A DNA stretch of 64,000 bases from Cellulomonas xylanilytica (GCF_007989805.1 NZ_BJUB01000001.1:124001-188000); one strand, 5' to 3'; positions 8,674 to 17,114 are shown, counted from the stretch's first letter. Notes: generated by a model from the letters alone, not told the origin. Made by a program: numbers and translations.

Positions 8674-10958
8674 TCGCCTTCCCGCTCGCCCACGTCCGCC
8701 TGCTGGACGGTCCGTTCAAGGACGCCCAGGACGCCGACGTCCGGTACGTGCTCGCACTCGACCCCGACCGGCTGTGCGCCCCGTACCTGCGGGAGGCCGG
8801 TCTGGAGCCCGCTGCTCCCGGCTACGGCAACTGGGAGGGCGACGGGATGGGCGGCCACATCGGCGGCCACTACCTGTCGGCCTGCGCGCAGCTGTGGGCG
8901 GCGACCGGGGACGACCGGCTGCGCGACCGTGTCGAGCACGTCCTGGACGTCCTCGAGCGCTGCCAGCAGGCCGTCGGCACCGGGTACCTCGGCGGCGTGC
9001 CCGGGGGAGCGGCGCTGGGCGAGGAGCTCGCCGCGGGCGTCGTCGACGCCGACACGTTCAGCCTCAACGGTCGGTGGGTCCCGCTGTACAACCTGCACAA
9101 GACGGTCGCCGGTCTGCTCGACGCCGCCACCGTCGGCACCTCCGAGCGGGCCCTGAAGATGGCGATGTCGTGGGGCGACTGGTGGCTGTCGGTCAGCCGG
9201 GGGATGCAGGACGAGACGTTCGAGCAGATGCTGCACACCGAGTTCGGGGGGATGGCGGACGCGTTCGCGCAGCTGGCGGAGGTCACGGGTCGCCCGGAGT
9301 ACCTCGCCGAGGCGCAGCGGTTCGCGCACCGCGAGGTGCTCGACCCCCTCGCCGAGGCGCGCGACGTCCTCGACGGCCTGCACGCCAACACCCAGATCGC
9401 CAAGGTCGTGGGCTACGCGCGGCTCGCGGGCCTCACCGACGACGGTCGGTACCGTGACGCGGCCGAGTTCTTCTGGCGCACGGTGACGTCGCGCCGGACC
9501 GTCGCCATCGGCGGCAACAGCGTGCGTGAGCACTTCCACGCTCCCGATGACTTCAGCACGATGCTGTCCGAGCGTCAGGGCCCGGAGACGTGCAACACCT
9601 ACAACATGCTCAAGCTCACCGCGCTGCTGCACCTGGCGTCGGGCGACGCGGCCTACCTCGACTTCTACGAACGGGCGACGCTCAACCACGTGCTGTCGTC
9701 CCAGCACCCGACGCGCGGTGGGTTCGTGTACTTCACGCCCCTGCGGCCCGCGCACTACCGCGTGTACTCCCAGCCGCAGACGTCGATGTGGTGCTGCGTG
9801 GGTTCCGGCATGGAGAACCACGCCCGCTACGGCAGCCTCGTCTTCGCCCGGTCCGACGACGACCTGGTGGTGAACCTCTACCTGGCGGCGTCGCTCGACT
9901 GGGCCGACCGGGGCCTGACGGCGCGGCTCGACGCCGACCTCCTCTCCTCGGACACCGCCGTCCTGCACCTCGCCGCAGCGTCGCCGGTCGAGCTCGCGCT
10001 CCGGCTCCGGCGGCCGACATGGGCGGCCGACGTGCGTGTCGAGGTCGACGGTGAGCCGGTCGACGCGGAGCAGGCCGGGGGCTACCTCGTCCTGCGGCGC
10101 ACCTGGTCGGGCACGCACGAGGTGACGGTCCGCTTCTCGACCGCGCTCGCGGCCGACCCGCTGCCGGACGGCTCCCCGTGGGCCGCCCTGCGCTGGGGAC
10201 CCGTCGTGCTGGCCGCACCGGCCGGGACCGATCGTCTCGACGGGCTCCTCGCCGACGAGCAGCGCATGGGCCACGTCGCGGCGGGGCCCACGCGGCGCCT
10301 CGCGACGACACCGGTCGTGGCCGCGACGGATGTGCTCGACGCCGCCGTGCTGGTCAGGCGCGACCCGCTGGAGGTCGACCTCACCGTCTGGCCGGAGGGC
10401 GCCGACACGGCGGTCCCCGTCCGGCTCGTGCCGTTCAGCACGATCCATGACGCGCGGTACACGCTGTACTGGCCGGTCGGCCACGACGTGGTCGCGCGCC
10501 GCGCGCAGCTCGCCGCCCAGGACCGGGCGGAGTCGTCGGACGTCGTGGTCGTCGACGAGGTGGTCGCCGGGGAGCAGCAGCCCGAGTCCGACCACGCGTT
10601 CGCCGGCGAGCACACCCGTGCGCACACCGCCGACGGCACCCACACCCGGAGCGCCACGGGATGGTTCTCCTACACCCTGCACGACCCCGACGGGTCGGCT
10701 GCCGTGCTGGAGACGACGTGGCTCGAGCCCGACGCCGCAGACCCGCGTGCCCAGGAGCTCCGGGTCGGCGGCGCGGCCCTCGGGCCACCGACCCGCACCT
10801 GGGTGGCCGACGGCGTCGTCCACGAGAGCTACGAGCTGACAGAGGTGCTGCCGGGCTCTCGCGACGACCGGCGCCTGACCGTGTCCGTCCACGCGCGGGA
10901 CGGCGTGCCCACGATGCACCTGGTCCGGCTGCGGCTGGTCGCGCCGACCGCACCCTGA
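8670..10958 (+). CDS. Glycoside hydrolase family 127, beta-L-arabinofuranosidase-like
   Basis: A cytoplasmic enzyme of the PF07944 (alpha/alpha)6-barrel family that removes beta-L-arabinofuranose, and in some members other sugars. The zinc and thiolate quartet of the family is visible: Glu306 and Cys308 in GPETCNTYNM, and Cys375-Cys376 in MWCCVGSGMEN. After the barrel come beta domains and a C-terminal module resembling DUF6805 (IHDARYTLYWPV, then GWFSYTL). The 762-residue form from ATG 8670 begins directly with the family N-terminus (PLAHVRLLDGPFKDAQ). A start at 8580, overlapping the GH31 stop, would add 30 non-conserved residues. It is the last gene of the operon. Confidence 0.87.
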   Translation: MIAFPLAHVRLLDGPFKDAQDADVRYVLALDPDRLCAPYLREAGLEPAAPGYGNWEGDGMGGHIGGHYLSACAQLWAATGDDRLRDRVEHVLDVLERCQQAVGTGYLGGVPGGAALGEELAAGVVDADTFSLNGRWVPLYNLHKTVAGLLDAATVGTSERALKMAMSWGDWWLSVSRGMQDETFEQMLHTEFGGMADAFAQLAEVTGRPEYLAEAQRFAHREVLDPLAEARDVLDGLHANTQIAKVVGYARLAGLTDDGRYRDAAEFFWRTVTSRRTVAIGGNSVREHFHAPDDFSTMLSERQGPETCNTYNMLKLTALLHLASGDAAYLDFYERATLNHVLSSQHPTRGGFVYFTPLRPAHYRVYSQPQTSMWCCVGSGMENHARYGSLVFARSDDDLVVNLYLAASLDWADRGLTARLDADLLSSDTAVLHLAAASPVELALRLRRPTWAADVRVEVDGEPVDAEQAGGYLVLRRTWSGTHEVTVRFSTALAADPLPDGSPWAALRWGPVVLAAPAGTDRLDGLLADEQRMGHVAAGPTRRLATTPVVAATDVLDAAVLVRRDPLEVDLTVWPEGADTAVPVRLVPFSTIHDARYTLYWPVGHDVVARRAQLAAQDRAESSDVVVVDEVVAGEQQPESDHAFAGEHTRAHTADGTHTRSATGWFSYTLHDPDGSAAVLETTWLEPDAADPRAQELRVGGAALGPPTRTWVADGVVHESYELTEVLPGSRDDRRLTVSVHARDGVPTMHLVRLRLVAPTAP

Positions 10959-11036
10959 GGGCCGGCCGCGCCCGCGGCGACGCCCGTCGTCGCCGGAGCT
11001 CCTCTCGCGCTCACCACGGCCACCCACGGCCCGAGA

Positions 11037-11066
11037 TTGACAGGGAGTCGCCGCAGACCGCACTAT
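11037..11066 (+). promoter_or_regulatory. Predicted promoter of the FGGY kinase operon
   Basis: TTGACA at 11037-11042 and CACTAT at 11061-11066 are separated by 18 bases. The predicted start near 11073 lies immediately before the tandem ACCGGT palindromes, an arrangement expected for LacI-type repression. Confidence 0.5.
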
Positions 11067-11076
11067 CTACCTCAGA

Positions 11077-11107
11077 TGTGACACCGGTGTCAGACACCGG
11101 TGTCACA
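11077..11107 (+). promoter_or_regulatory. Double LacI-type operator (ACACCGGTGT palindromes)
   Basis: Two copies of GACACCGGTGTC lie head to tail (11080-11091 and 11093-11104), centres 13 bases apart, within a 31-base stretch that is itself almost perfectly symmetric. The 14-base TGACACCGGTGTCA at 11079-11092 recurs exactly at 17101-17114. The CG-centred palindrome is the usual LacI/GalR operator form. Either LacI protein encoded at 14195 or 15203 could be the repressor. Confidence 0.75.
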
Positions 11108-11201
11108 TAAGGCGGAGAGTACGGCCGGTCCTTCTCGGGTCCGCGGTCGACCTGCGCGCACGACGAGCAGACGCCCCGCAGGAGGAAGCAGTGCGAGAGC
11201 A

Positions 11202-12581
11202 GTGAGCCGACGACACGTGGCCGGGCTCGACCTCGGCAGCACCGGGATCAAGGTCCTGATCGCGGACGAGCTCGGGACCGAGGTGCTGGTCCGGCAGCAG
11301 CCGACGCCGTGGCGCGCTGGGCCGGGCGGGACGACGGAGCTCGATGCGGACGCCCTCGTCGGGACCGTCCGGGTTCTCCTGTCCACGGCAGCCCGCGACC
11401 TGCGCGCGGCCATCGACGACCCCGTGGCGACGATCGAGGTGCTCGCCGTGTCGGGCATGGGGGAGACCGGGTTCCTGGTCGACCGGGACGGTCGGGCGGT
11501 CGGGCCCGGGATCGCGTGGTTCGACCCCCGGGGCCGAGCGGAGATCGAGACGCTCCCGGAGCACGTGCTCGACGAGTTCGCTGGGCGCACCGGGCTTCCG
11601 GCCGGCGCCCAGGTCTCGGTCGCCAAGCTGATCTACCTCCGGGACGCGGGGGTCGACCTGCGCACCGTGCGGTGGTTCAACCTCCCGGAGTTCCTCGCGA
11701 TGACGATGGGCGCCGAGGCGGTGAGCGAGTACTCCCTCGCCTCGCGGACCGGTCTCCTGGACCAGGACTCGGGGAAACCGTGGCTGGAGCTGATCGAGCA
11801 CCTGGGCGCGTCCGAGAGCCTGCTGCCGCCGCTCGTGCACGCGGGAACGCCGCTCGGTGCGGCGAACGCGAGCTGGGTACCGGACGGCTTCCTCGGCGCC
11901 CAGGTCACGGTCGCCGGTCACGACCACCTCGTCTCCGCGGTGTCCGGCGGTGTCATCTCCCACGACCGCTACCACGTGTCCATGGGGACCGCCGAGGTGC
12001 TCCTGCGGGTCATCGACGAGCCGCTGTCGTTCGACGACCGCGCGGAGCTCGCCCGGTACCTGATCAACTCGGTCCGGCACGTCATCCCGGGCAAGTCGGT
12101 GATCGTCGCCGGGGTGAAGAGCGGCCTGCTGATGCGCCGCGCCCTGCAGCTGTCCGGGATCACGGATCGCGCGGGTCGGGACAGGCTGGACGACGACGCC
12201 TGCGCGCTGCCGCTCGAGGGCGCGCTCGACCCGGGCAGCGTCGAGGTCCGTGGCGCCCGCAACGACGACGGGGTGCTCTTCCTGACGGTCCGCGGGGACG
12301 GCGTCAGCCCCGCCGAGCTGTTCAACGCCGTGCTGCGGCACAGCAACGACGAGATCCGGCTGCTCATCGACGTCATGGACAGGGTGATCGCACCCGCGCG
12401 CTCCAGCCTGCTCACCGGCGGCTGGGCGGGCATGACCAGCGTCCGACGTGCGCGTGCAGCCGTGCTTCCCGGGCTCGTCGTCTCCGGCCGGGACCAGGAC
12501 ACCGCATACGGGGCGGCCCTCTTCGCCCTGGGCCTGCTCGAGTCCGACCTCCCCGCTGCCGTCAGCCGGGGCTCGGCCTGA
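11202..12581 (+). CDS. FGGY-family carbohydrate kinase
   Basis: An ATP-dependent sugar kinase with two actin-like lobes, 459 residues from the GTG at 11202. The phosphate-1 motif is VAGLDLGSTGIKVLIAD. The hinge region carries VAGHDHLVSAVSGG, the GHDH variant seen in less-studied FGGY kinases rather than xylulokinases. The adenosine motif is LLTGGWAG. With the aldolase gene directly downstream it probably phosphorylates a ketose or ketose phosphate that is then cleaved. GGAGG (11181-11185) is 16 bases away from this start and is better placed for a GTG at 11191 that opens a four-codon frame ending on the kinase start (GTGA). The substrate is not known. Confidence 0.88.
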   Translation: MSRRHVAGLDLGSTGIKVLIADELGTEVLVRQQPTPWRAGPGGTTELDADALVGTVRVLLSTAARDLRAAIDDPVATIEVLAVSGMGETGFLVDRDGRAVGPGIAWFDPRGRAEIETLPEHVLDEFAGRTGLPAGAQVSVAKLIYLRDAGVDLRTVRWFNLPEFLAMTMGAEAVSEYSLASRTGLLDQDSGKPWLELIEHLGASESLLPPLVHAGTPLGAANASWVPDGFLGAQVTVAGHDHLVSAVSGGVISHDRYHVSMGTAEVLLRVIDEPLSFDDRAELARYLINSVRHVIPGKSVIVAGVKSGLLMRRALQLSGITDRAGRDRLDDDACALPLEGALDPGSVEVRGARNDDGVLFLTVRGDGVSPAELFNAVLRHSNDEIRLLIDVMDRVIAPARSSLLTGGWAGMTSVRRARAAVLPGLVVSGRDQDTAYGAALFALGLLESDLPAAVSRGSA

Positions 12582-12637
12582 CGTCCCCACAGTCCGCGAG
12601 CACCCGCTCGGAACCGATAGTGAATCTGGAGAGTCCC

Positions 12638-13540
12638 ATGAACGAGCTCACCACCCTCGAGCGTCGCGGCATGGCTGCGATCTCGACCCCCGCCGGCCAC
12701 ATGCTCATCGTGGCGGCCGACCAGCGCAACGGGATGAAGGCCGTGATGACGGATGCGCCCGACGGCCCGGGCTCGGTGACGCTGACGCAGCTCGCCGGTG
12801 CGAAGGCCGACCTGGTGGAGTACCTCGGCAACGAGGCACCCGCGATCCTGCTCGACCCGGAGGTGGCGCTGCCCGCGATCGTCGACGACGGCACCCTCGC
12901 CCGGGGGACCGCGCTCGTGGTCGGCATGGACGCGTCCGGGTTCGACACGGTCGACGGGCTGCGGTTCACGCACGTCGTCGACGGCGTCACCGCGCGGACC
13001 GTCCGAGAGCTGGGCGGCGACGTCGCGAAGATGCTCTGGTACATGCGCCCGGACGAGCAGGACGCCGCCTCGCGCGTGGGAGACGAGATCCGTGAGCTGG
13101 TGAAGTCCTGCGAGGCCGAGGGCCTGCTGCTCATCGTCGAGATCCTCACCTACCGTCTCGAGGACGAGAGTGAGGCCGACTACCAGGCGATCTTCCCGCA
13201 GCTCGTCGCGGATGCTGCGCGCATCTCGGTCGAGTGCGGCGCCAAGGTCCTCAAGCTCCCGTACCCGGGCTCGGCCGAGGCATGCGCGGCCGTGACGGCG
13301 GCCGCGGACGGCGTGCCGTGGGCTGTGCTGTCCGCGGGCGTCAACCACGAGACGTTCATCAAGCAGGTGGAGATCGCCGTCGCGAACGGTGCCCGTGGCG
13401 CGATGGCCGGCCGGTCGCTCTGGAAGGACAGCCTCGCGGTCTCGCACGAGACCCGGCACGACCTGCTCACGACGCGGGCGCTGCCCCGTCTGCGGGAGCT
13501 GGCCGCGGTCGTCGACGGGGCGCCGGCCGGCGCGCGATGA
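12638..13540 (+). CDS. Class I aldolase of the LacD/YihT family (tagatose-1,6-bisphosphate aldolase-like)
   Basis: A 300-residue Schiff-base aldolase. It has the family start (MLIVAADQRNGMK), Lys131 in VAKMLWYMRPDE, the likely Schiff-base lysine Lys206 in GAKVLKLPYPG, and the phosphate-binding end PWAVLSAGVNHETF to GAMAGRSLWKD. Known relatives cleave tagatose 1,6-bisphosphate (LacD) or 6-deoxy-6-sulfofructose 1-phosphate (YihT), each giving dihydroxyacetone phosphate. Here it follows an FGGY kinase and precedes a P-loop kinase, suggesting cleavage of a phosphorylated ketose derived from a polyol. The ATG at 12638 follows GGAGAG. No sulfoglycolysis transporter or isomerase is present, which disfavours the YihT role. 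Confidence 0.85.
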   Translation: MNELTTLERRGMAAISTPAGHMLIVAADQRNGMKAVMTDAPDGPGSVTLTQLAGAKADLVEYLGNEAPAILLDPEVALPAIVDDGTLARGTALVVGMDASGFDTVDGLRFTHVVDGVTARTVRELGGDVAKMLWYMRPDEQDAASRVGDEIRELVKSCEAEGLLLIVEILTYRLEDESEADYQAIFPQLVADAARISVECGAKVLKLPYPGSAEACAAVTAAADGVPWAVLSAGVNHETFIKQVEIAVANGARGAMAGRSLWKDSLAVSHETRHDLLTTRALPRLRELAAVVDGAPAGAR

Positions 13541-13559
13541 GCTCGCCCCGGACAGCGCC

Positions 13560-14159
13560 GTGAGCGAGCGGGACGGGCACCCGCAGGCGGTCGTCGTCAC
13601 GGGGCCTCCGGGGTCGGGCAAGAGCACCCTGGCGGCCCTGCTGGCGCGGGGCCTGGGCGCCGCGCTGCTCGACCTGGACACCGCGACGGCCGACCTCACC
13701 GCCGTCGTCGTCGGCCTGCTGGGGGTCGAGGACCTCGACGACCCGGTGCTGGCACGCACCACCCGCGCCGCGCGCTACGCGGCGATCGCCGCGGTGGCCG
13801 AGGAGAACCTGCGGCTCGGCCTGGGTGTCGTGCTGGTCGCGCCGTTCACGGCCGAGCGCCGCGACCCGTCGGCATGGGCGGCCCTGGCGGCTCGGCTCGA
13901 GGCTGCGGGTGGGAGGCCCTCGCTCGTCTGGCTCGACATCGAGCCCGCGGCCGTCGAGGAGCGGCTCCGGCGGCGCGCTGCCGCGCGGGACGTCCCCAGG
14001 CTCGCCCGCGAGAGCGGTGTGTCCGGTCTGGACCTCACGGCGCCGCGGGTGCCGCACATCCGGGCCGACGCCTCCCAGGCACCCGAGGCGCTGGCCACCG
14101 CGGTCCTCGAGCGCGTGCTCGGCGGGTCCGTCCGTGAGGATGTGCCATCGGTGTCATAG
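13560..14159 (+). CDS. Small P-loop kinase, AAA/gluconokinase-like, substrate unknown
   Basis: A 199-residue protein with a clear Walker A motif (GPPGSGKST, near residue 15), a strand-like LLDLDTATAD segment, and a basic lid-like region (RRRAAARD). The fold class is that of gluconate, shikimate and related small-molecule kinases. It follows the aldolase gene by 19 bases. The GTG at 13560 is chosen because it starts just before the P-loop; it has no good ribosome site. An 8-codon frame from ATG 13537, which overlaps the aldolase stop, ends on this GTG. Its role in the pathway is inferred from position only. Confidence 0.72.
   Translation: MSERDGHPQAVVVTGPPGSGKSTLAALLARGLGAALLDLDTATADLTAVVVGLLGVEDLDDPVLARTTRAARYAAIAAVAEENLRLGLGVVLVAPFTAERRDPSAWAALAARLEAAGGRPSLVWLDIEPAAVEERLRRRAAARDVPRLARESGVSGLDLTAPRVPHIRADASQAPEALATAVLERVLGGSVREDVPSVS
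14143..14156 (+). promoter_or_regulatory. Degenerate LacI operator upstream of lacI-1 (probable autoregulation)
   Basis: The 14-base site TGCCATCGGTGTCA differs at two positions from TGACACCGGTGTCA found upstream of the kinase genes. It lies 39 bases before the ATG of the LacI gene at 14195 and overlaps the last codons of the P-loop kinase gene. A weaker site here would fit autoregulation of the repressor. Confidence 0.5.
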
Positions 14160-14194
14160 ATTCTCCGCAGACTCGACGTCGGACGGAGAAGACC

Positions 14195-15193
14195 ATGGCC
14201 ACCATGCGTGATGTCGCCGCGCACGCCGGCGTGAGCCCCAAGACTGTCTCCCGTGTCCTCCGGAACGAGGGATACGTCCGGGCCGAGGTTCGCGAGCGTG
14301 TCCAGGCGTCCGTCCGGGAGCTGGACTACGTCCCGAACGTCCTCGCCGTGAGCTTTCGCGCCGGACGCGAGTCCGCGATCGGGGTCGCGGTGCCGGACAT
14401 CGCCGACCCGTTCTTCGCGCAGGTCATCCACGCGGTGGAGGCGGTCGCCAAGGCCCGGCACACCGGGGTGATCGTGACCAGCCTCGGCAACGACGCCGGC
14501 CACGAGCAGGAGGCCGTCGAGAACCTGCTGAAGCGGCAGATCGCCGGTCTGATCTCGTGCCCCATCGGACCCGACCAGTCCTACCTGCGGCCGTGGCAGG
14601 CGAGGACGGCCATGGTGTTCGTCGACCGGGCACCGGGCAAGCTCGTCGCGGACTCGGTGATCGAGGACGACGAGGGCGGTGGCCGGGACGCGACGGCTCA
14701 CCTGCTGGCCAACGGGCACCGCCGGATCGCCTTCGTCGGGGACGCCTACCGGTTCCGCACCACCTCGCTGCGGCTGGAGGGCTACCGCGGGGCGCTGACG
14801 GAGGCCGGGGTCCGTCCCGACGACGAGCTGGTGTACCTGGGCGACACCGACGGCGCCGACTTCGACGCCGCGCTGCAGGGGTGGCGACGGCTGGTGAGCC
14901 CCCCCACGGCGATCTTCTCGTCGAACGCGCGGTGCAGCCTGGACGTGGTCCCCGCCCTGCAGCGGGTGGGCTGGACCGACGTCGGGCTGGTGAGCTTCGG
15001 CGACTTCCCGATGGCCGGGTCGCTGACGCCGCCCGTCACGGTCGTCGACCAGGACCCCGCCGCGGTGGGGCGGTTCGCGGCCGAGCGGCTGTTCCAGCGG
15101 ATCGACACCCCCGATCGGCGCCTCCGCCGGAAGACCGTCCTGCCGGTCCGGCTGGTCGACCGCAGCCCCACCGCGACGCCCGTCACGGCCTGA
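14195..15193 (+). CDS. LacI-family transcriptional regulator (lacI-1 of the polyol locus)
   Basis: A complete 332-residue LacI protein: helix-turn-helix MATMRDVAAHAGVSPKTVSRVL, hinge, and effector domain with VAVPDIADPFFAQV and SFGDFPMAG. The ATG follows GGACGGAGA. It is clearly paralogous to the regulator on the opposite strand at 15203; they share the SNAR and GDFPMA(G/D) segments and are encoded tail to tail with only nine bases between them. An ACCGGT-type operator lies just upstream, so it is one of two candidates for the repressor of the regulon. Confidence 0.93.
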   Translation: MATMRDVAAHAGVSPKTVSRVLRNEGYVRAEVRERVQASVRELDYVPNVLAVSFRAGRESAIGVAVPDIADPFFAQVIHAVEAVAKARHTGVIVTSLGNDAGHEQEAVENLLKRQIAGLISCPIGPDQSYLRPWQARTAMVFVDRAPGKLVADSVIEDDEGGGRDATAHLLANGHRRIAFVGDAYRFRTTSLRLEGYRGALTEAGVRPDDELVYLGDTDGADFDAALQGWRRLVSPPTAIFSSNARCSLDVVPALQRVGWTDVGLVSFGDFPMAGSLTPPVTVVDQDPAAVGRFAAERLFQRIDTPDRRLRRKTVLPVRLVDRSPTATPVTA

Positions 15194-15202
15194 TCGCCGG
15201 AG

Positions 15203-16189
15203 TCATCCGCCCGGCAAGCAGGACGCGCGTTCGACGAGCTGGACCGGGAGAACGGTGTGGCGTCGGTACCGGCGCTGGGGGTGCGCCATGCGGTCGAGGA
15301 TCCGCTGCGCGGCGAGCGTGCCCAGCGCGGTCGGGTCCTGGTCGATCACGGTCACGGACGGCTCGAGCATGTCCGCCATCGGGAAGTCGCCGAACCCTGC
15401 GACGGCCAGCTGCCTGTGGGCGCGCAGGACCGGCACCAGGCTCATCGTCACCCGCGCGTTCGACGCGAAGATCGCGGTGGGTGGCTGGTCGAGACGCTCC
15501 AGGGCGGAGAAGGCGGCAGCGGCGGACGCGCGGTCCAGGGCGCCGAGCACGACGAGCGACTCGTCGTACTCGATGCCTGCATCCAGGAGGGCGGCGCGGT
15601 ATCCCACGAGCCGGCCACGGCTCGTGGGGATCGCGGTGCTGTCCCCGAGGAAGCCGATCCGGACGTGGCCGTGCTCGACGAGGTGCCGGGTCGCCGCGCG
15701 GGCGCCGGCGTGGTCGTCCTCCGTGAACGAGTCGGCCACGATGCCGGCAGCCCGACGGTCCACGAACACGAGCTGGGTGCGTGCCGCCCACACGTCCAGG
15801 TAGGACTGGTCGGCCGCGATCGGTGCGATGACCAGCCCGCTGAGCGACTGGCGCAGGAGGGACTGGACGATCGCCGGCTCACGCATCGGGTCCTCGCCGA
15901 GGCTGGTCATCACGACGGACATCCGCTGGACGGCCGCCAGCGACTCGACGGCCTTGGCGAGCGCCCCGAAGAACGGGTCGGCGATGTCCGGGACGGCGAC
16001 GCCGAGGACCGGCGCCCGACCCGAGCGGAACGTCGTCGCCAGGGTCGTCGGGGTGTAGCTCAGCTCGCGCAGGGCGGTCTCCACGCGCTCCTTCGTCACC
16101 GGGCTCACGTGCGGGTCGCGGTTGAAGACCCGCGACACGGTCTTGGCGCTGACCCCGGCACGGCGTGCGACGTCGCGCATCGTCGCCAT
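15203..16189 (-). CDS. LacI-family transcriptional regulator (lacI-2 of the polyol locus)
   Basis: A 328-residue LacI protein. The start at 16189 (MATMRDVARRAGVSAKTVSRVF) follows GGAAGGGG; an upstream in-frame ATG would invade the SDR gene and lacks support. The effector domain resembles that of the regulator at 14195 (VAVPDIADPFFGAL, GFGDFPMADM, VIDQDP), so the pair arose by duplication. It lies 34 bases downstream of the SDR gene on the same strand and is probably co-transcribed from the operator-bearing promoter near 17.05 kb, which would give feedback on its own synthesis. Confidence 0.92.
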   Translation of the reverse strand: MATMRDVARRAGVSAKTVSRVFNRDPHVSPVTKERVETALRELSYTPTTLATTFRSGRAPVLGVAVPDIADPFFGALAKAVESLAAVQRMSVVMTSLGEDPMREPAIVQSLLRQSLSGLVIAPIAADQSYLDVWAARTQLVFVDRRAAGIVADSFTEDDHAGARAATRHLVEHGHVRIGFLGDSTAIPTSRGRLVGYRAALLDAGIEYDESLVVLGALDRASAAAAFSALERLDQPPTAIFASNARVTMSLVPVLRAHRQLAVAGFGDFPMADMLEPSVTVIDQDPTALGTLAAQRILDRMAHPQRRYRRHTVLPVQLVERASCLPGG

Positions 16190-16223
16190 GGGTCGCGCCC
16201 CTTCCGTCAGCCGGACGACCGTG

Positions 16224-16952
16224 TCATCGGGCGGTGTAGCCACCGTCGATCGGCAGCGAGACGCCCGAGATCATCGAGGCGGAGTCACTGAGCAGGAACG
16301 TGATGGGGCCGGCGATGTCGTCCTCGGTCGCCCACCGGCCGAGCGGCATGGCCTCCAGGAACGGGCCCTCGATGTCCTCCCGGCCCCAGTACCAGGCCGA
16401 CATCGGCGTCATCACCACGGTGGGGTTCACGCTGTTGACCCGGATGTCGTACCGGCCGAGCTCGAGCGCGGAGACCCGGGTGATGTTGTCCACCGCGGCC
16501 TTGGACGAGCCGTAGGAAATGTGGCCGGTGAGCGCGACGAGGCTCGCCTGGCTCGACACGTTGACGATGGCGCCGCCCCGGCCGAGGCGGATCATCGACC
16601 GTGACGCGTACTTCGTCACCAGCAGGGTGCCGCGTGCGTTGACGGCCATGACCTTGTCGAACACCGCGATGTCGGTGTCCATCGGGGTGGCGATCTCGCC
16701 GCCGAACCCGCCACAGTTCACGACGCCCCACAGGTCGGTGCCGTCCAGCGCGTCCCGGACGGAGTCCTCGCTGGTCAGGTCGAACGGGAGGGCTCGGGCG
16801 CCGGTCTCGGCGACGAGCGCGTCGAGCGAGTCCTGGGTCCTGCCGCTCGCGATGACGTCCGCGCCGGCTCTCACCAGGTGGCGGACCGTGGTGCCACCGA
16901 TGCCGCCACCGGCCCCGGTGACCAGGATCGTGCGGCCGCGCAGATCGAACAT
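16224..16952 (-). CDS. SDR-family oxidoreductase, L-xylulose reductase / D-threitol dehydrogenase-like
   Basis: A 242-residue classical short-chain dehydrogenase: cofactor motif TGAGGGIG, NCGG strand, catalytic Ser in NVSSQAS, YGSSK active-site tyrosine and lysine, and VNPTVVMTPM. The NPTVVMT segment and the IDGGY end are characteristic of the dicarbonyl/L-xylulose reductase and polyol dehydrogenase subgroup, so oxidation of a polyol to a ketose, or the reverse, is likely. The ATG at 16952 follows AGGGAG. It is transcribed divergently from the ABC importer operon, from a promoter whose -35 region is covered by an ACCGGT operator. Confidence 0.88.
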   Translation of the reverse strand: MFDLRGRTILVTGAGGGIGGTTVRHLVRAGADVIASGRTQDSLDALVAETGARALPFDLTSEDSVRDALDGTDLWGVVNCGGFGGEIATPMDTDIAVFDKVMAVNARGTLLVTKYASRSMIRLGRGGAIVNVSSQASLVALTGHISYGSSKAAVDNITRVSALELGRYDIRVNSVNPTVVMTPMSAWYWGREDIEGPFLEAMPLGRWATEDDIAGPITFLLSDSASMISGVSLPIDGGYTAR

Positions 16953-17030
16953 GGGAGCTCCCTGGAGGTCGGGGGACTTGAGGTGTGCTCGCGGCGATGC
17001 GGCCCGGGCTCCTACCTCGACGACGCGGTC

Positions 17031-17059
17031 AATGTAGCCCAGATTCATCGATGTGTCAC
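17031..17059 (-). promoter_or_regulatory. Predicted promoter of the SDR-lacI-2 operon
   Basis: On the minus strand GTGACA (17059-17054) and TACATT (17036-17031) are separated by 17 bases. The -35 hexamer lies inside the operator at 17054-17067, so repressor binding would block the polymerase directly. Confidence 0.55.
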
Positions 17060-17114
17060 CGGTGACATATGGTGATGTGTCACCGGTGACACGGATTTGT
17101 TGACACCGGTGTCA
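17054..17114 (+). promoter_or_regulatory. Triple LacI-type operator in the divergent promoter region
   Basis: Three CG-centred palindromes are evenly spaced: TGTCACCGGTGACA at 17054-17067, its 16-base extended form at 17077-17092, and TGACACCGGTGTCA at 17101-17114. Centre-to-centre distances are 24 and 23 bases, slightly over two helical turns, so three dimers could bind on related faces. The outer two cover the -35 elements of the divergent SDR and importer promoters. Confidence 0.8.

Noticed and set aside
8637..11063. An 808-codon minus-strand open frame opposite GH127
   Set aside because: Antisense to a gene with an intact zinc/thiol active site; no ribosome site and no recognisable domain.
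12638..13540. Aldolase considered as a sulfoglycolysis YihT enzyme
   Set aside because: The fold and lysine fit, but no sulfoquinovosidase, isomerase or sulfofructose kinase pattern is present, and the polyol dehydrogenases point elsewhere.
16205..16240. GTGTCATCGGGCGGTG before lacI-2 considered as another operator
   Set aside because: Only one half resembles the ACCGGT palindromes, and it lies across the SDR stop codon; too weak to list.
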